Source: Halopseudomonas oceani
Lineage (GTDB): Bacteria; Pseudomonadota; Gammaproteobacteria; Pseudomonadales; Pseudomonadaceae
NCBI RefSeq assembly: GCF_002903165.1
Contig: NZ_PPSK01000008.1
Span: 97,068 to 161,067, forward strand
Direction: 5' to 3'
Length of the DNA stretch: 64,000 nucleotides
How positions within the stretch are numbered: the stretch's first letter is position 1; every line of letters begins with the position of its first letter. A program made the position numbers and the translations under genes. The notes beneath the pieces were generated by a model. That model saw nothing but the letters and a program-made list of their open reading frames with translations, was not told the origin of the DNA and did not search any database. This document shows positions 28,231 through 36,086 of the stretch, piece by piece.

Positions 28231-29976
28231 ATGAGCGGACTCAACCGGCGTGATTTTCTTCGTGCATCAGCGCTCGCTGTCGGCACCATCGTGGTATCCA
28301 GCGGCCTTCAAGGCTGCCTTTCCAGCAGTTCTTCAGACGACGCTGCTCGCGAGCTGAGCTTCAATCACGGCGTAGCCAGCGGGGACCCGCTCGCTGACCG
28401 CGTCATCATCTGGACCCGTGTGACTCCGCTCGATGGCCGCAGCGCCGACATCAGTGTCGGCTGGGAAATAGCGACTGACGCGGCATTCACCGACCTGGTT
28501 CACAGCGGCACAGCAACCACCGGCGCTGCGCGGGATTACACCCTGAAGGTCGATGCGCAGAACCTGTTGCCAGGTACCACCTACTACTACCGGTTTAAGG
28601 CCGCAGAGGTAATCTCACCGGTCGGCCGAATGAAAACCCTGCCGGCAGGCAGCATCGATCAGGTGCGCTTCGCGGTGATGTCCTGTTCCAACTACCCGGC
28701 GGGTTACTTTCACGTCTACGCAGCCGCTGCGGCGGAAGCGGATGTCGACGCGGTCATTCACCTGGGTGACTACATCTACGAATACGGCAATGGTGGATAC
28801 GCCACCCAAGACGCGGCAGCGCTTGGCCGCCTGTTGCCCGAAAACAATGCCGGCGAGCTTCTTTCGCTGACCGACTACCGCCGCCGCTATGCGCTGTATC
28901 GCACCGACACCGACCTGCAGTCGCTGCACGCAGCCGCGCCCTTTATCGCTGTGTGGGATGACCACGAGGTTGCCAACGATACCTGGCGTAATGGTGCAGA
29001 AAACCACAACGACGGCGAAGGTGACTTTACCGCCCGCAAACTGGCAGCGCTGCAGGCTTATTTTGAATGGATGCCAGTGCGCCCTGCTTCGGCCGACGAC
29101 GAAGAAACCATCTATCGCCGCTTCGACTTCGGTGATCTGGTCAGCCTACATATGCTTGATACCCGCATCATTGGCCGCGACCAGCAACTGGACTATGCCA
29201 ACTACATAGGCGCCGGTGGCTTTGACGCAACGGCTTTTGCTGCCGACGTCAGCGACAGCAACCGCACCCTGCTCGGCCAGACGCAGCTGGACTGGCTACA
29301 GACCCAGCTCGCGACCTCGACTGCCATTTGGCAAGTGCTGGGCCAACAGATCCTGATGGGCCGTATGCTGCTGCCAGCGGAGATGCTGACAGCACTGCAG
29401 AACCCCGGCTCAGGTGATCTGACTACCCTGCTGACCGAGCTGGTCACCATCAAACTGCGCCAGCAAGGCGGCGACCCGACACTGACAGCAGCGGAAATCG
29501 CGCGTATTGAAACCGTGATTCCCTACAACCTCGATGCCTGGGATGGTTACGCTTACGAACGCGAAGTGCTGCTGGGCACCGCTCGGGGTCTGAATCAGAA
29601 TCTGGTTGTACTGGCTGGCGACACCCACAACGCCTGGGCTAACAACCTGGCCACCCTCAGCGGTGATGCGGTCGGCGTGGAATTTGCGACCGCGTCAGTC
29701 AGCTCACCGGGCCTGGAAGAGTATCTGGGGCTGAGCGATGCCGAGGTGCCAGCTGCCGAGCAGGCCATTATCACGCTGGTCGACGGCCTGGACTATCTGA
29801 ATGCCAATCAGCGCGGCTATTTGATGGTGACCTTCACCGCCAATGATGCGGTTGCTGACTGGCGCTTCGTTGATACCATCAAGGCACCTACCTGGAGTCT
29901 GGATACTACGCGCGCCAAAAGTCTGCGTACGCTGCCCGGCGCGGCCAACAGGGTGCTGGTGCCGGTCATCAGCTAG
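28231..29976 (+). CDS. phoD: PhoD-family alkaline phosphatase/phosphodiesterase
   Basis: 581 residues from MSGLNRRDFLRASA. The start follows an AGGAGCAGGAA ribosome site; the frame is open much farther upstream, overlapping the preceding gene. A twin-arginine signal (RRDFLRAS) precedes a hydrophobic stretch ending LQGC, which could be a lipobox, so the protein is Tat-exported and may be lipid-anchored. PhoD motifs include VASGDPLADRVIIWTR, MSCSNYPAGYFHVY, IHLGDYIYEYG, VWDDHEVANDTW and LAGDTHNAWAN. It releases phosphate from organic esters outside the cytoplasm. It converges on arfB, separated by a strong hairpin. Confidence 0.95.
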   Translation: MSGLNRRDFLRASALAVGTIVVSSGLQGCLSSSSSDDAARELSFNHGVASGDPLADRVIIWTRVTPLDGRSADISVGWEIATDAAFTDLVHSGTATTGAARDYTLKVDAQNLLPGTTYYYRFKAAEVISPVGRMKTLPAGSIDQVRFAVMSCSNYPAGYFHVYAAAAAEADVDAVIHLGDYIYEYGNGGYATQDAAALGRLLPENNAGELLSLTDYRRRYALYRTDTDLQSLHAAAPFIAVWDDHEVANDTWRNGAENHNDGEGDFTARKLAALQAYFEWMPVRPASADDEETIYRRFDFGDLVSLHMLDTRIIGRDQQLDYANYIGAGGFDATAFAADVSDSNRTLLGQTQLDWLQTQLATSTAIWQVLGQQILMGRMLLPAEMLTALQNPGSGDLTTLLTELVTIKLRQQGGDPTLTAAEIARIETVIPYNLDAWDGYAYEREVLLGTARGLNQNLVVLAGDTHNAWANNLATLSGDAVGVEFATASVSSPGLEEYLGLSDAEVPAAEQAIITLVDGLDYLNANQRGYLMVTFTANDAVADWRFVDTIKAPTWSLDTTRAKSLRTLPGAANRVLVPVIS

Positions 29977-29993
29977 CGGCTGTGCGAGCCTGA

Positions 29994-30028
29994 CCGTTTG
30001 CCCGAGCTGCGGCTGCTCGGGCAAACGG
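29994..30028. terminator. Hairpin between phoD and arfB
   Basis: CCGTTTGCCCGAGC pairs perfectly (14 bp) with GCTCGGGCAAACGG around a 7-base loop. No strong T run, but the position between convergent stops suggests termination. Confidence 0.75.
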
Positions 30029-30030
30029 CC

Positions 30031-30444
30031 CTAGATATCGACCTTGCCACGCAGTTGCTTGGTCTGCCCCCGCTTGACCTTACCGTCTACCCGTTTGACC
30101 TGCGAACTGCGGGTCGGGCGGGTCGGGCGGCGCTTCTTCTGTACCACTCCCGCAGCCAGAATCATCTCACGCAGCCGGTTGATGGCATCCTCGCGGTTCA
30201 TTTCCTGGGTACGGAACTGCTGCGCCTTGATGATAATCACGCCATCACTGGTGATGCGTGAATCGCGCAGCGCCAGCAGACGTTCCTTGTAGAACAGCGG
30301 CAGGCTGGAGGTGTTGATATCAAAGCGCAGGTGGATCGCGCTGGAAACCTTGTTGACGTTCTGGCCACCCGCGCCTTGCGCGCGCACGGCCGTCATTTCG
30401 ACTTCCCAGTCGCCGAGCTGAACCTGATTGGAGATAAAAATCAT
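30031..30444 (-). CDS. arfB: Alternative ribosome-rescue factor ArfB
   Basis: 137 residues from MIFISNQVQLGDWEVEM; the frame is open 30 codons upstream, but this start matches the family. ArfB (YaeJ) hydrolyses peptidyl-tRNA on stalled ribosomes. The class I release-factor GGQ motif is in RAQGAGGQNVNKVSSAIHLRF. The basic C-terminal tail (KKRRPTRPTRSSQVKRVDGKVKRGQTKQLRGK) is the segment that enters the empty mRNA channel. The ribosome site is poor. It converges on phoD. Confidence 0.95.
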   Translation of the reverse strand: MIFISNQVQLGDWEVEMTAVRAQGAGGQNVNKVSSAIHLRFDINTSSLPLFYKERLLALRDSRITSDGVIIIKAQQFRTQEMNREDAINRLREMILAAGVVQKKRRPTRPTRSSQVKRVDGKVKRGQTKQLRGKVDI

Positions 30445-30542
30445 GGCGGCACCGTTGGTGTATAAGCTGAAACGCCGGCGCTCCCGCGCAGACGTCAACC
30501 CGCGCAGCATACGCCGATGCCGCGCGTCAGGCAAAAGCCGGA

Positions 30543-31253
30543 TCAGCCCTGGGCTTGCCGCAGGAAGTTGATAATCCAGTCAAACATCAAGTCGCTGTCG
30601 AGGTCTGCATGCAATGAAACTTTGCCAGCGCGCACTCTGGCAGGAGGAATAGTCAGGCTGCGCATATCCATCAGCGCTTCGGAGTAGCCCTTCTCGAACT
30701 CGGGGTGCCCCTGCACACTGAGGAAGTGGCTGCCGTACTGCAGCAGATAGTTCGGGCAAAAATCGCTGCTGGCGACTACCTGCGCCTGCGGCGGCAGCTC
30801 GACCACCTGATCCTGATGACTGACAATCAGGTCCAGCTTATCCTGAACCGGCTGCATCCAAGGCTTGGGCTCAAGAATCTGGTTGAACGACACGCCTACA
30901 CCCCAGCCACGGTCGGATTTTTCAACCTGCCCGCCCATGGCTGTCGCCATGACCTGATGACCAAAGCAAACACCAATCAGCGGCTTGCGCAGATCCCACA
31001 GCTGAGTAATGAAGCGCTCAAGCTCGCGGATCCACTCCTGCTCCTCGTAGACACCGTGCTTACTGCCGGTAATCAGGTACACATCGCACTCATGAGGATC
31101 GCCGGGCAACTCGCTCTTATGCGCAGGATAGATACGGTAGTCCATCTGCGGCAGACGCTTGCGCAACGCCAGTTCGAACATCTCCGGATAGTTACCGTGC
31201 GCGGGCAGCAGGCTCTCGTTCACGTCATCACACTGCAACAGACCTACTTTCAT
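30543..31253 (-). CDS. Class I glutamine amidotransferase-like protein
   Basis: 236 residues from MKVGLLQCDD, preceded by an AAAGGAACACGC site; six more codons are open upstream. The nucleophile elbow is GVCFGHQVMATAMGG and the His-Glu pair is in VQGHPEFEKGY, so the catalytic triad is intact. The protein resembles stand-alone GMP-synthase-like amidotransferases that act on small amines or gamma-glutamyl compounds. The acceptor domain is absent. It is 14 bases downstream of the DUF4105 gene on the same strand and probably shares its transcript. Confidence 0.88.
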   Translation of the reverse strand: MKVGLLQCDDVNESLLPAHGNYPEMFELALRKRLPQMDYRIYPAHKSELPGDPHECDVYLITGSKHGVYEEQEWIRELERFITQLWDLRKPLIGVCFGHQVMATAMGGQVEKSDRGWGVGVSFNQILEPKPWMQPVQDKLDLIVSHQDQVVELPPQAQVVASSDFCPNYLLQYGSHFLSVQGHPEFEKGYSEALMDMRSLTIPPARVRAGKVSLHADLDSDLMFDWIINFLRQAQG

Positions 31254-31267
31254 GCGTGTTCCTTTCC

Positions 31268-32302
31268 TCAAAACGGCGCCGTTACGCCAGCAACTTGATA
31301 TTGGCGTCCTGCCTGGTGTTCATCCTCACAGCCCGGCACCCCCTTGCGGATGCAGGCGGAAAAGTCGTCGTCCGGCGCCACTGCCCTCGCCCGCTCGGTT
31401 ATCCGGCCACGGCGCCGAAGCTCCGCCAACGAATAGCCCGGCTGCAGCCCCTCCTCGCGATACACATAGGCATCCAGGTAGCCACTGAGCAGCAAACGAA
31501 TATCCGAGCGCAAATCAGGCCGAATACGCTGCATCAGACGGAACACCACGTTGGTGCAGTTGGCGTGTAGCGTGTGATAGAAGCGCGGCGACACCGCCAG
31601 CCGGTTGGCGACCTCAACGTAGCCCAGCAGCAGCGCCCGGCCTGCGGCTGGCGTCAATCGGGTGCGATAAAGATACATGTCCTCATCCCGGTAGTTGGTG
31701 CGCACCTTGATGATGTCCTGCTCTTCACTGGCCACGATATTGAGTTCGAAATGCTTGAAGAACCCGGCAATCGCCGAATAGTCTCCGCCACGGGCGCGGC
31801 GAATCTCAACCGACCAGGTCGAATACCGACCATCGGCAAAACCGAAGGAAACCAGCATATGGGCAATTGAGCGATGGCCCCAGAACGACAGCAGCATATC
31901 TACCGATTGCAGCGTCGAAAGCGCGTACTCGCGGCTCTGCCAGCGGATGTCGTAATCCTCGGCACTACGCCAGTTAAAACAGCGCACCCGCTGCAGCCGC
32001 AGGGTATCGCCGTCCACTGTCCCCGTGGTGGTGTAGGCCATGTCATCAGCCCAGTCGCAGTCGCCCCGAGGCAGGACGCCACGCCACCAGAGCAGCACAG
32101 GCCCAAAGGCGGCGAGGAAGCACAGGAAAGCATCGAGCGACTCACCACGGGAGTTCAGACTAAGCACCACGGTCATAACCAGCAGCCAGCAACTCAGCGG
32201 CAGATAACGCAACCACAGACGACGCGGACGATGGAACCACAGCGCCGGGATCGCCCAAAGCGACACCAGCACTACCATCAAAGCCTGCACAGTCTCCAGC
32301 AT
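31268..32302 (-). CDS. DUF4105 membrane protein
   Basis: 344 residues from MLETVQALMVVLV, with a GGAGGCGTC ribosome site just before; an open extension of 26 codons upstream is unlikely. Two or three hydrophobic helices occupy roughly residues 5-90 (MVVLVSLWAIPALWF, YLPLSCWLLVMTVVLSL, AFLCFLAAFGPVLLWW). The remaining part matches DUF4105, with WSVEIRRARGGDYSAIAGFFK and FYHTLHANCTNVVFRLM, whose Cys and His suggest a peptidase-like fold. Function unknown. It lies upstream of the amidotransferase. Confidence 0.85.
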   Translation of the reverse strand: MLETVQALMVVLVSLWAIPALWFHRPRRLWLRYLPLSCWLLVMTVVLSLNSRGESLDAFLCFLAAFGPVLLWWRGVLPRGDCDWADDMAYTTTGTVDGDTLRLQRVRCFNWRSAEDYDIRWQSREYALSTLQSVDMLLSFWGHRSIAHMLVSFGFADGRYSTWSVEIRRARGGDYSAIAGFFKHFELNIVASEEQDIIKVRTNYRDEDMYLYRTRLTPAAGRALLLGYVEVANRLAVSPRFYHTLHANCTNVVFRLMQRIRPDLRSDIRLLLSGYLDAYVYREEGLQPGYSLAELRRRGRITERARAVAPDDDFSACIRKGVPGCEDEHQAGRQYQVAGVTAPF

Positions 32303-32425
32303 GACGCCTCCCCAACGGATCGCCGTTGAATACAGCGCCCTACAGGCTCGCAGTCTACACCCTTGGCGCATCGCTGCCATCCGTCACAATAGCTATACTC
32401 AGCCATGGAGAAAGGAGAAAACAGC

Positions 32426-33400
32426 ATGAGCAGATGTATCCTTGCATTGATGTTGCTGTTAACTGCCAGCGCCACCAGCGCAGACGAAGCAGACGACTCC
32501 GACCTGGCGCCCTGGGCCATCGACACTATTACCCCTATTCACGACCGCGTTACCCGTTGGGTCGACAACACCGCCCGCAATATCGACGGCTTTTTCGGCA
32601 CCATCGACAGCCACACCATCGATAATGAATCTTACCTTCGTCTGAGCACCGATGTTGACTGGCGCGAGTCCGATGGGCTGGAGATTGATCAGGGCATCCG
32701 CTTCAAACTGGATGTCCCCACCACTGAGGAACGTCTGCGGCTGATTATTGAGAGCGACCCTGAAGAAAGCCGTGGCACCCTGGAAGAACAAGGTGCCGAA
32801 CGGCTGCGCAATGACACCAATGATCTGGGTAGCACAGTGGCAGGGCTGAGCCGAATCGGCAGCCGCGACAAGCGCGAGGGCTGGCAGACCCGGCTCGGTG
32901 CCGGCGTAAAACTGCACTGGCCGGTCAATCCGTACCTGCGCTACAGCGCCGAGCGGCTCTGGCAGCTGGGCGACAGTCCGTGGCAACTATCCAGCTACAA
33001 CCGCGCCTCCTGGTTCGAACATGACGGTTATTCTGCGCGCTCCCGTTGGGACGTCGGTCGGCCACTGGACAGTACACGCCACCTGCGCTTTGTCAGCCAA
33101 CTGCAATGGCAGGAGGATTACGACAAGCTGGAATTTTCGCAGAGCGCGCAACTCAACAAGGTACTGGGCAAACGAAGTGCTATTCGCTACGCCGCAGTCA
33201 TGGTCGGCGGTAGCGCGTCCAGTCCCAGGGTCAATGACTACTACCTGCAGGCCAACTATCGCCGCGACATCCATCGCCAGTACCTGTTCTGGGACCTAGT
33301 CCCCGAGCTGCATTTCCCACGCGAGGCGGACTTCAAGCCACGCTGGGCCCTTAGCCTGCGGCTGGAAATGTTATTCAGAGCCGAACTGACGCGAGATTGA
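32426..33400 (+). CDS. Probable outer-membrane or periplasmic protein of unknown function
   Basis: 324 residues from MSRCILALMLLLTASATSADEA, a Sec signal peptide with cleavage near ATSA. The start has a good AAAGGAGAAAACAGC site. The rest is rich in alternating hydrophobic and polar residues with regular aromatic positions (YLRYSAERLW, HLRFVSQLQWQEDYDKLEFSQ, YYLQANYRRDI), as in a beta-barrel. The C-terminus ends MLFRAELTRD, without the usual terminal Phe. A TATACT hexamer at 32394-32399 could be its -10. I do not recognise the family. It stands alone between divergent and codirectional neighbours. Confidence 0.75.
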   Translation: MSRCILALMLLLTASATSADEADDSDLAPWAIDTITPIHDRVTRWVDNTARNIDGFFGTIDSHTIDNESYLRLSTDVDWRESDGLEIDQGIRFKLDVPTTEERLRLIIESDPEESRGTLEEQGAERLRNDTNDLGSTVAGLSRIGSRDKREGWQTRLGAGVKLHWPVNPYLRYSAERLWQLGDSPWQLSSYNRASWFEHDGYSARSRWDVGRPLDSTRHLRFVSQLQWQEDYDKLEFSQSAQLNKVLGKRSAIRYAAVMVGGSASSPRVNDYYLQANYRRDIHRQYLFWDLVPELHFPREADFKPRWALSLRLEMLFRAELTRD

Positions 33401-33464
33401 GCAACACAATCGGGGGCATTGCCTATACTGCCTAGAAGTCAGGATCTCTGTTCCCACGTGCACC

Positions 33465-35645
33465 ATGGATGATCACACAATGCAAACCCGCTCGGCACAG
33501 AGTAGAGACACGCTGCGGTACTTCTTGCTCATCTGGTTACCGCTGACACTGCTGGCCGTCGTCGTAACGGTTGGCCTGCTCTATAACCAGCGGCAGAGCC
33601 TTCGAGACAGCGCGGCTATTGAGCAGCAAGCGCAGGTAATCTCCGCCCGGACGCTGCTCAGTGACCGACTGGAAAGCATCCAGGCTGACATTCTCTACCT
33701 TGCAGGACAGCTCGCTCTGCTTGAGTCCGATGCGCAGTCAGCAGCCACCTTTGATACCTTTCAGCGCTTCCATCCTCAGTACTATCAAATTCGCCTGCTC
33801 GATGAGTACGGCTACGAACAGGTTCGCGTCGAACTGGTCGGCAGCCAGCCTCAGGTACTGCCGCCGGCAAAACTGCAGGACAAAAGCCACCGTTACTATG
33901 TTCAGTTAGGGCTGCAACAGCCCGTCGGCAGCGTCTATCTGTCGCCATTCGACCTGAATGTAGAACACGGAGAGGTCGAGCGCCCTTTTCAACCAACCAT
34001 CCGCGTCGCGACTCCGATTGCCGGCGCAGACGGCCGAACTCGTGGTCTGCTGGTGATCAACTACCGGGGTCAGTATCTGCTCGATGCTCTTGCCGCAATG
34101 GATAAACCCAATGGTGCGGCCCTATGGCTGGTCAATGCCAATGGCTACTGGTTGAAAGCCGATAGCCCTGAACAAACGTGGGGCTTCATGCTACCGGAGC
34201 GCAGCAACGCCAATCTGTCACAGCAACACGTATCGCTGTGGAGTCAGATGATTCGGGAAGACAATGACGGCAGCGCCACAACGAACAATGCCGTCTATCG
34301 GTTCGCCAGCGTCGACTTCGATCCACGCAACGACATTCCCCTCAGCCAATCACTGGGGCGCCTGTATCTGGTCTCCCAGCTGACCTACGACCAGCTCTAT
34401 GGCAGCAATCAGCCTGCCAGACGAACGCTCTGGCAGGCTGCGGGATTGGTCATTCTCCTGTTTGCCCTGCTTTCACTCATGCTTGCCCGCTCCATTGCCC
34501 AGCGCCGCGCCAGCGAGTCCAGCCTGGCCAGCAGCGAATCCAAGTTCCGGGCAATGATCGAAGCGGCGCCGGACGCCATCCTCATGACCGACACCGAGGG
34601 CACTATCACGCTGATGAACGAGCAGGCGATGGTGATGTTCGATTACAGCCAGCAGGAGTTGATCGGCCAGAAAGTGGAGGTACTCATTCCAACCGAAGTA
34701 GCAGACCGCCACGTCCACCACCGTCAAGGCTATGTGCAGGACGCTAAAGCGCGACCGATGGGCATGGGGCTAAGCCTCAGCGCCCAGCGTAAGGACGGCA
34801 GTAGACTACCGGTCGAGATCAGCCTGAGCCCGATCCAGACCCCAAACGGCCCGCTGGTCTTCTGCGCCATTCGAGACGCGACCGAGCGCCGTGCGACCGA
34901 GCGCAAGATTCGTCAACTCAACGACGGACTGGCCCGACAAAACACGGAACTGCAGGCAGTCAATGGAGAGCTTGAAGCATTCAGCTATTCGGTTTCCCAC
35001 GACCTCAGAGCCCCACTTCGGGCCATCGACGGTTTCAGCAAGATTTTGCAAACCAGCCTCGAAGGCAAACTCGACGATCAGGAAGCCGATTACTTCAGCC
35101 GGATCCGCAAGGCCGCTCAGAACATGAGCACGCTGATTGACGATTTGCTCATGCTTGCCCGTGTGACTCGCGCGGACGTCAAACTGGCCAGTGTCAACCT
35201 GAGCCGCGTTGCGACCGGCGCAATCGAGCGCCTCCGTGAGAGTCAACCAGAGCGCGAGATTGAAGTACACATCGAACCCGGCATCAAAGTGCTCGCAGAC
35301 CCCGCACTCCTTGGCGTTGCAATGGAGAACCTGCTGGGGAACGCTTTCAAGTTCACTGGTAGCACCGAACATCCCCGGATTGAGGTTGGGCGGGTCGGGA
35401 GTGAAGACGGCGACGTCGTCTTCGTGCGTGATAATGGAGTCGGCTTTGACATGAGCTATGCTGACAAACTGTTCATTCCTTTTCAGCGACTACACAGCGC
35501 ACGGGATTTTCCCGGCACAGGTATTGGCCTGGCATCGATCTCACGCGTCATGAATAAGCTGGGCGGCCGGGTCTGGGCTGAATCCAGCGTCGGACAGGGG
35601 GCCACCTTTTACCTGCAGTTCAAAACTCTTGAGAGCGAGCAATGA
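33465..35645 (+). CDS. Membrane PAS histidine kinase
   Basis: 726 residues. Membrane helix 1 is near residues 19-42, and helix 2 near 322-343. The ~280-residue periplasmic part between them is probably a Cache/CHASE-like sensor. A PAS domain follows (about 350-470, containing MIEAAPDAILMTDTEG). The phosphorylatable His is H512 in FSYSVSHDLRAPLRAIDGF, a phytochrome-type H-box. The ATPase part has ENLLGNAFKFT, DNGVGFDM and GTGIGLAS. An ATG at 33480 is an alternative start. TATACT at 33424-33429 could be its -10. It overlaps the downstream receiver gene by four bases. Confidence 0.93.
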   Translation: MDDHTMQTRSAQSRDTLRYFLLIWLPLTLLAVVVTVGLLYNQRQSLRDSAAIEQQAQVISARTLLSDRLESIQADILYLAGQLALLESDAQSAATFDTFQRFHPQYYQIRLLDEYGYEQVRVELVGSQPQVLPPAKLQDKSHRYYVQLGLQQPVGSVYLSPFDLNVEHGEVERPFQPTIRVATPIAGADGRTRGLLVINYRGQYLLDALAAMDKPNGAALWLVNANGYWLKADSPEQTWGFMLPERSNANLSQQHVSLWSQMIREDNDGSATTNNAVYRFASVDFDPRNDIPLSQSLGRLYLVSQLTYDQLYGSNQPARRTLWQAAGLVILLFALLSLMLARSIAQRRASESSLASSESKFRAMIEAAPDAILMTDTEGTITLMNEQAMVMFDYSQQELIGQKVEVLIPTEVADRHVHHRQGYVQDAKARPMGMGLSLSAQRKDGSRLPVEISLSPIQTPNGPLVFCAIRDATERRATERKIRQLNDGLARQNTELQAVNGELEAFSYSVSHDLRAPLRAIDGFSKILQTSLEGKLDDQEADYFSRIRKAAQNMSTLIDDLLMLARVTRADVKLASVNLSRVATGAIERLRESQPEREIEVHIEPGIKVLADPALLGVAMENLLGNAFKFTGSTEHPRIEVGRVGSEDGDVVFVRDNGVGFDMSYADKLFIPFQRLHSARDFPGTGIGLASISRVMNKLGGRVWAESSVGQGATFYLQFKTLESEQ

Positions 35646-36073
35646 TGGAAAGCCCGATACTGCTGGTCGAAGACAATCCTGACGACATCGCCCTGATGCT
35701 GCACGCACTCAAGAGCAACCGCATCAATACCCCGGTGATGATCGCTGAAGACGGAGAACAAGCACTGCAGCAGCTTTACGGAGAGCAACACAACAAACAT
35801 CGACAGATACCGGCGCTGATACTGCTCGACCTTAACCTGCCCAAACTCAATGGACTTGAAGTTCTGCGCCAGTTGCGCGCCAACGACAGCACACGACTGG
35901 TTCCCGTGGTTGTATTGACCTCATCTCTGGAACAAAGTGACCGCTTGCAGGCATACCAGTCCGGCGCCAATAGCTACATACGCAAACCGGTAGACTTTGA
36001 TGAATTCGTCACGGTCGCACAACAGCTGGGCCACTACTGGCTCGGTTTGAACCAACCAGCGATCGACACCTGA
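35642..36073 (+). CDS. Stand-alone response regulator (Rcp1-like receiver)
   Basis: 143 residues consisting of a single receiver domain. The acidic pocket is VEDNPDD (E10-D11), the phosphoacceptor is D63 in LLDLNLPKLNG, and the conserved Lys is in SYIRKPVDF. There is no output domain, which is typical of receivers paired with phytochrome-type kinases. Its ATG overlaps the kinase stop (ATGA), so it is translationally coupled. It may shuttle phosphate to the next protein or act by protein contact. Confidence 0.93.
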   Translation: MMESPILLVEDNPDDIALMLHALKSNRINTPVMIAEDGEQALQQLYGEQHNKHRQIPALILLDLNLPKLNGLEVLRQLRANDSTRLVPVVVLTSSLEQSDRLQAYQSGANSYIRKPVDFDEFVTVAQQLGHYWLGLNQPAIDT

Positions 36074-36086
36074 CTGGAGCACCATT

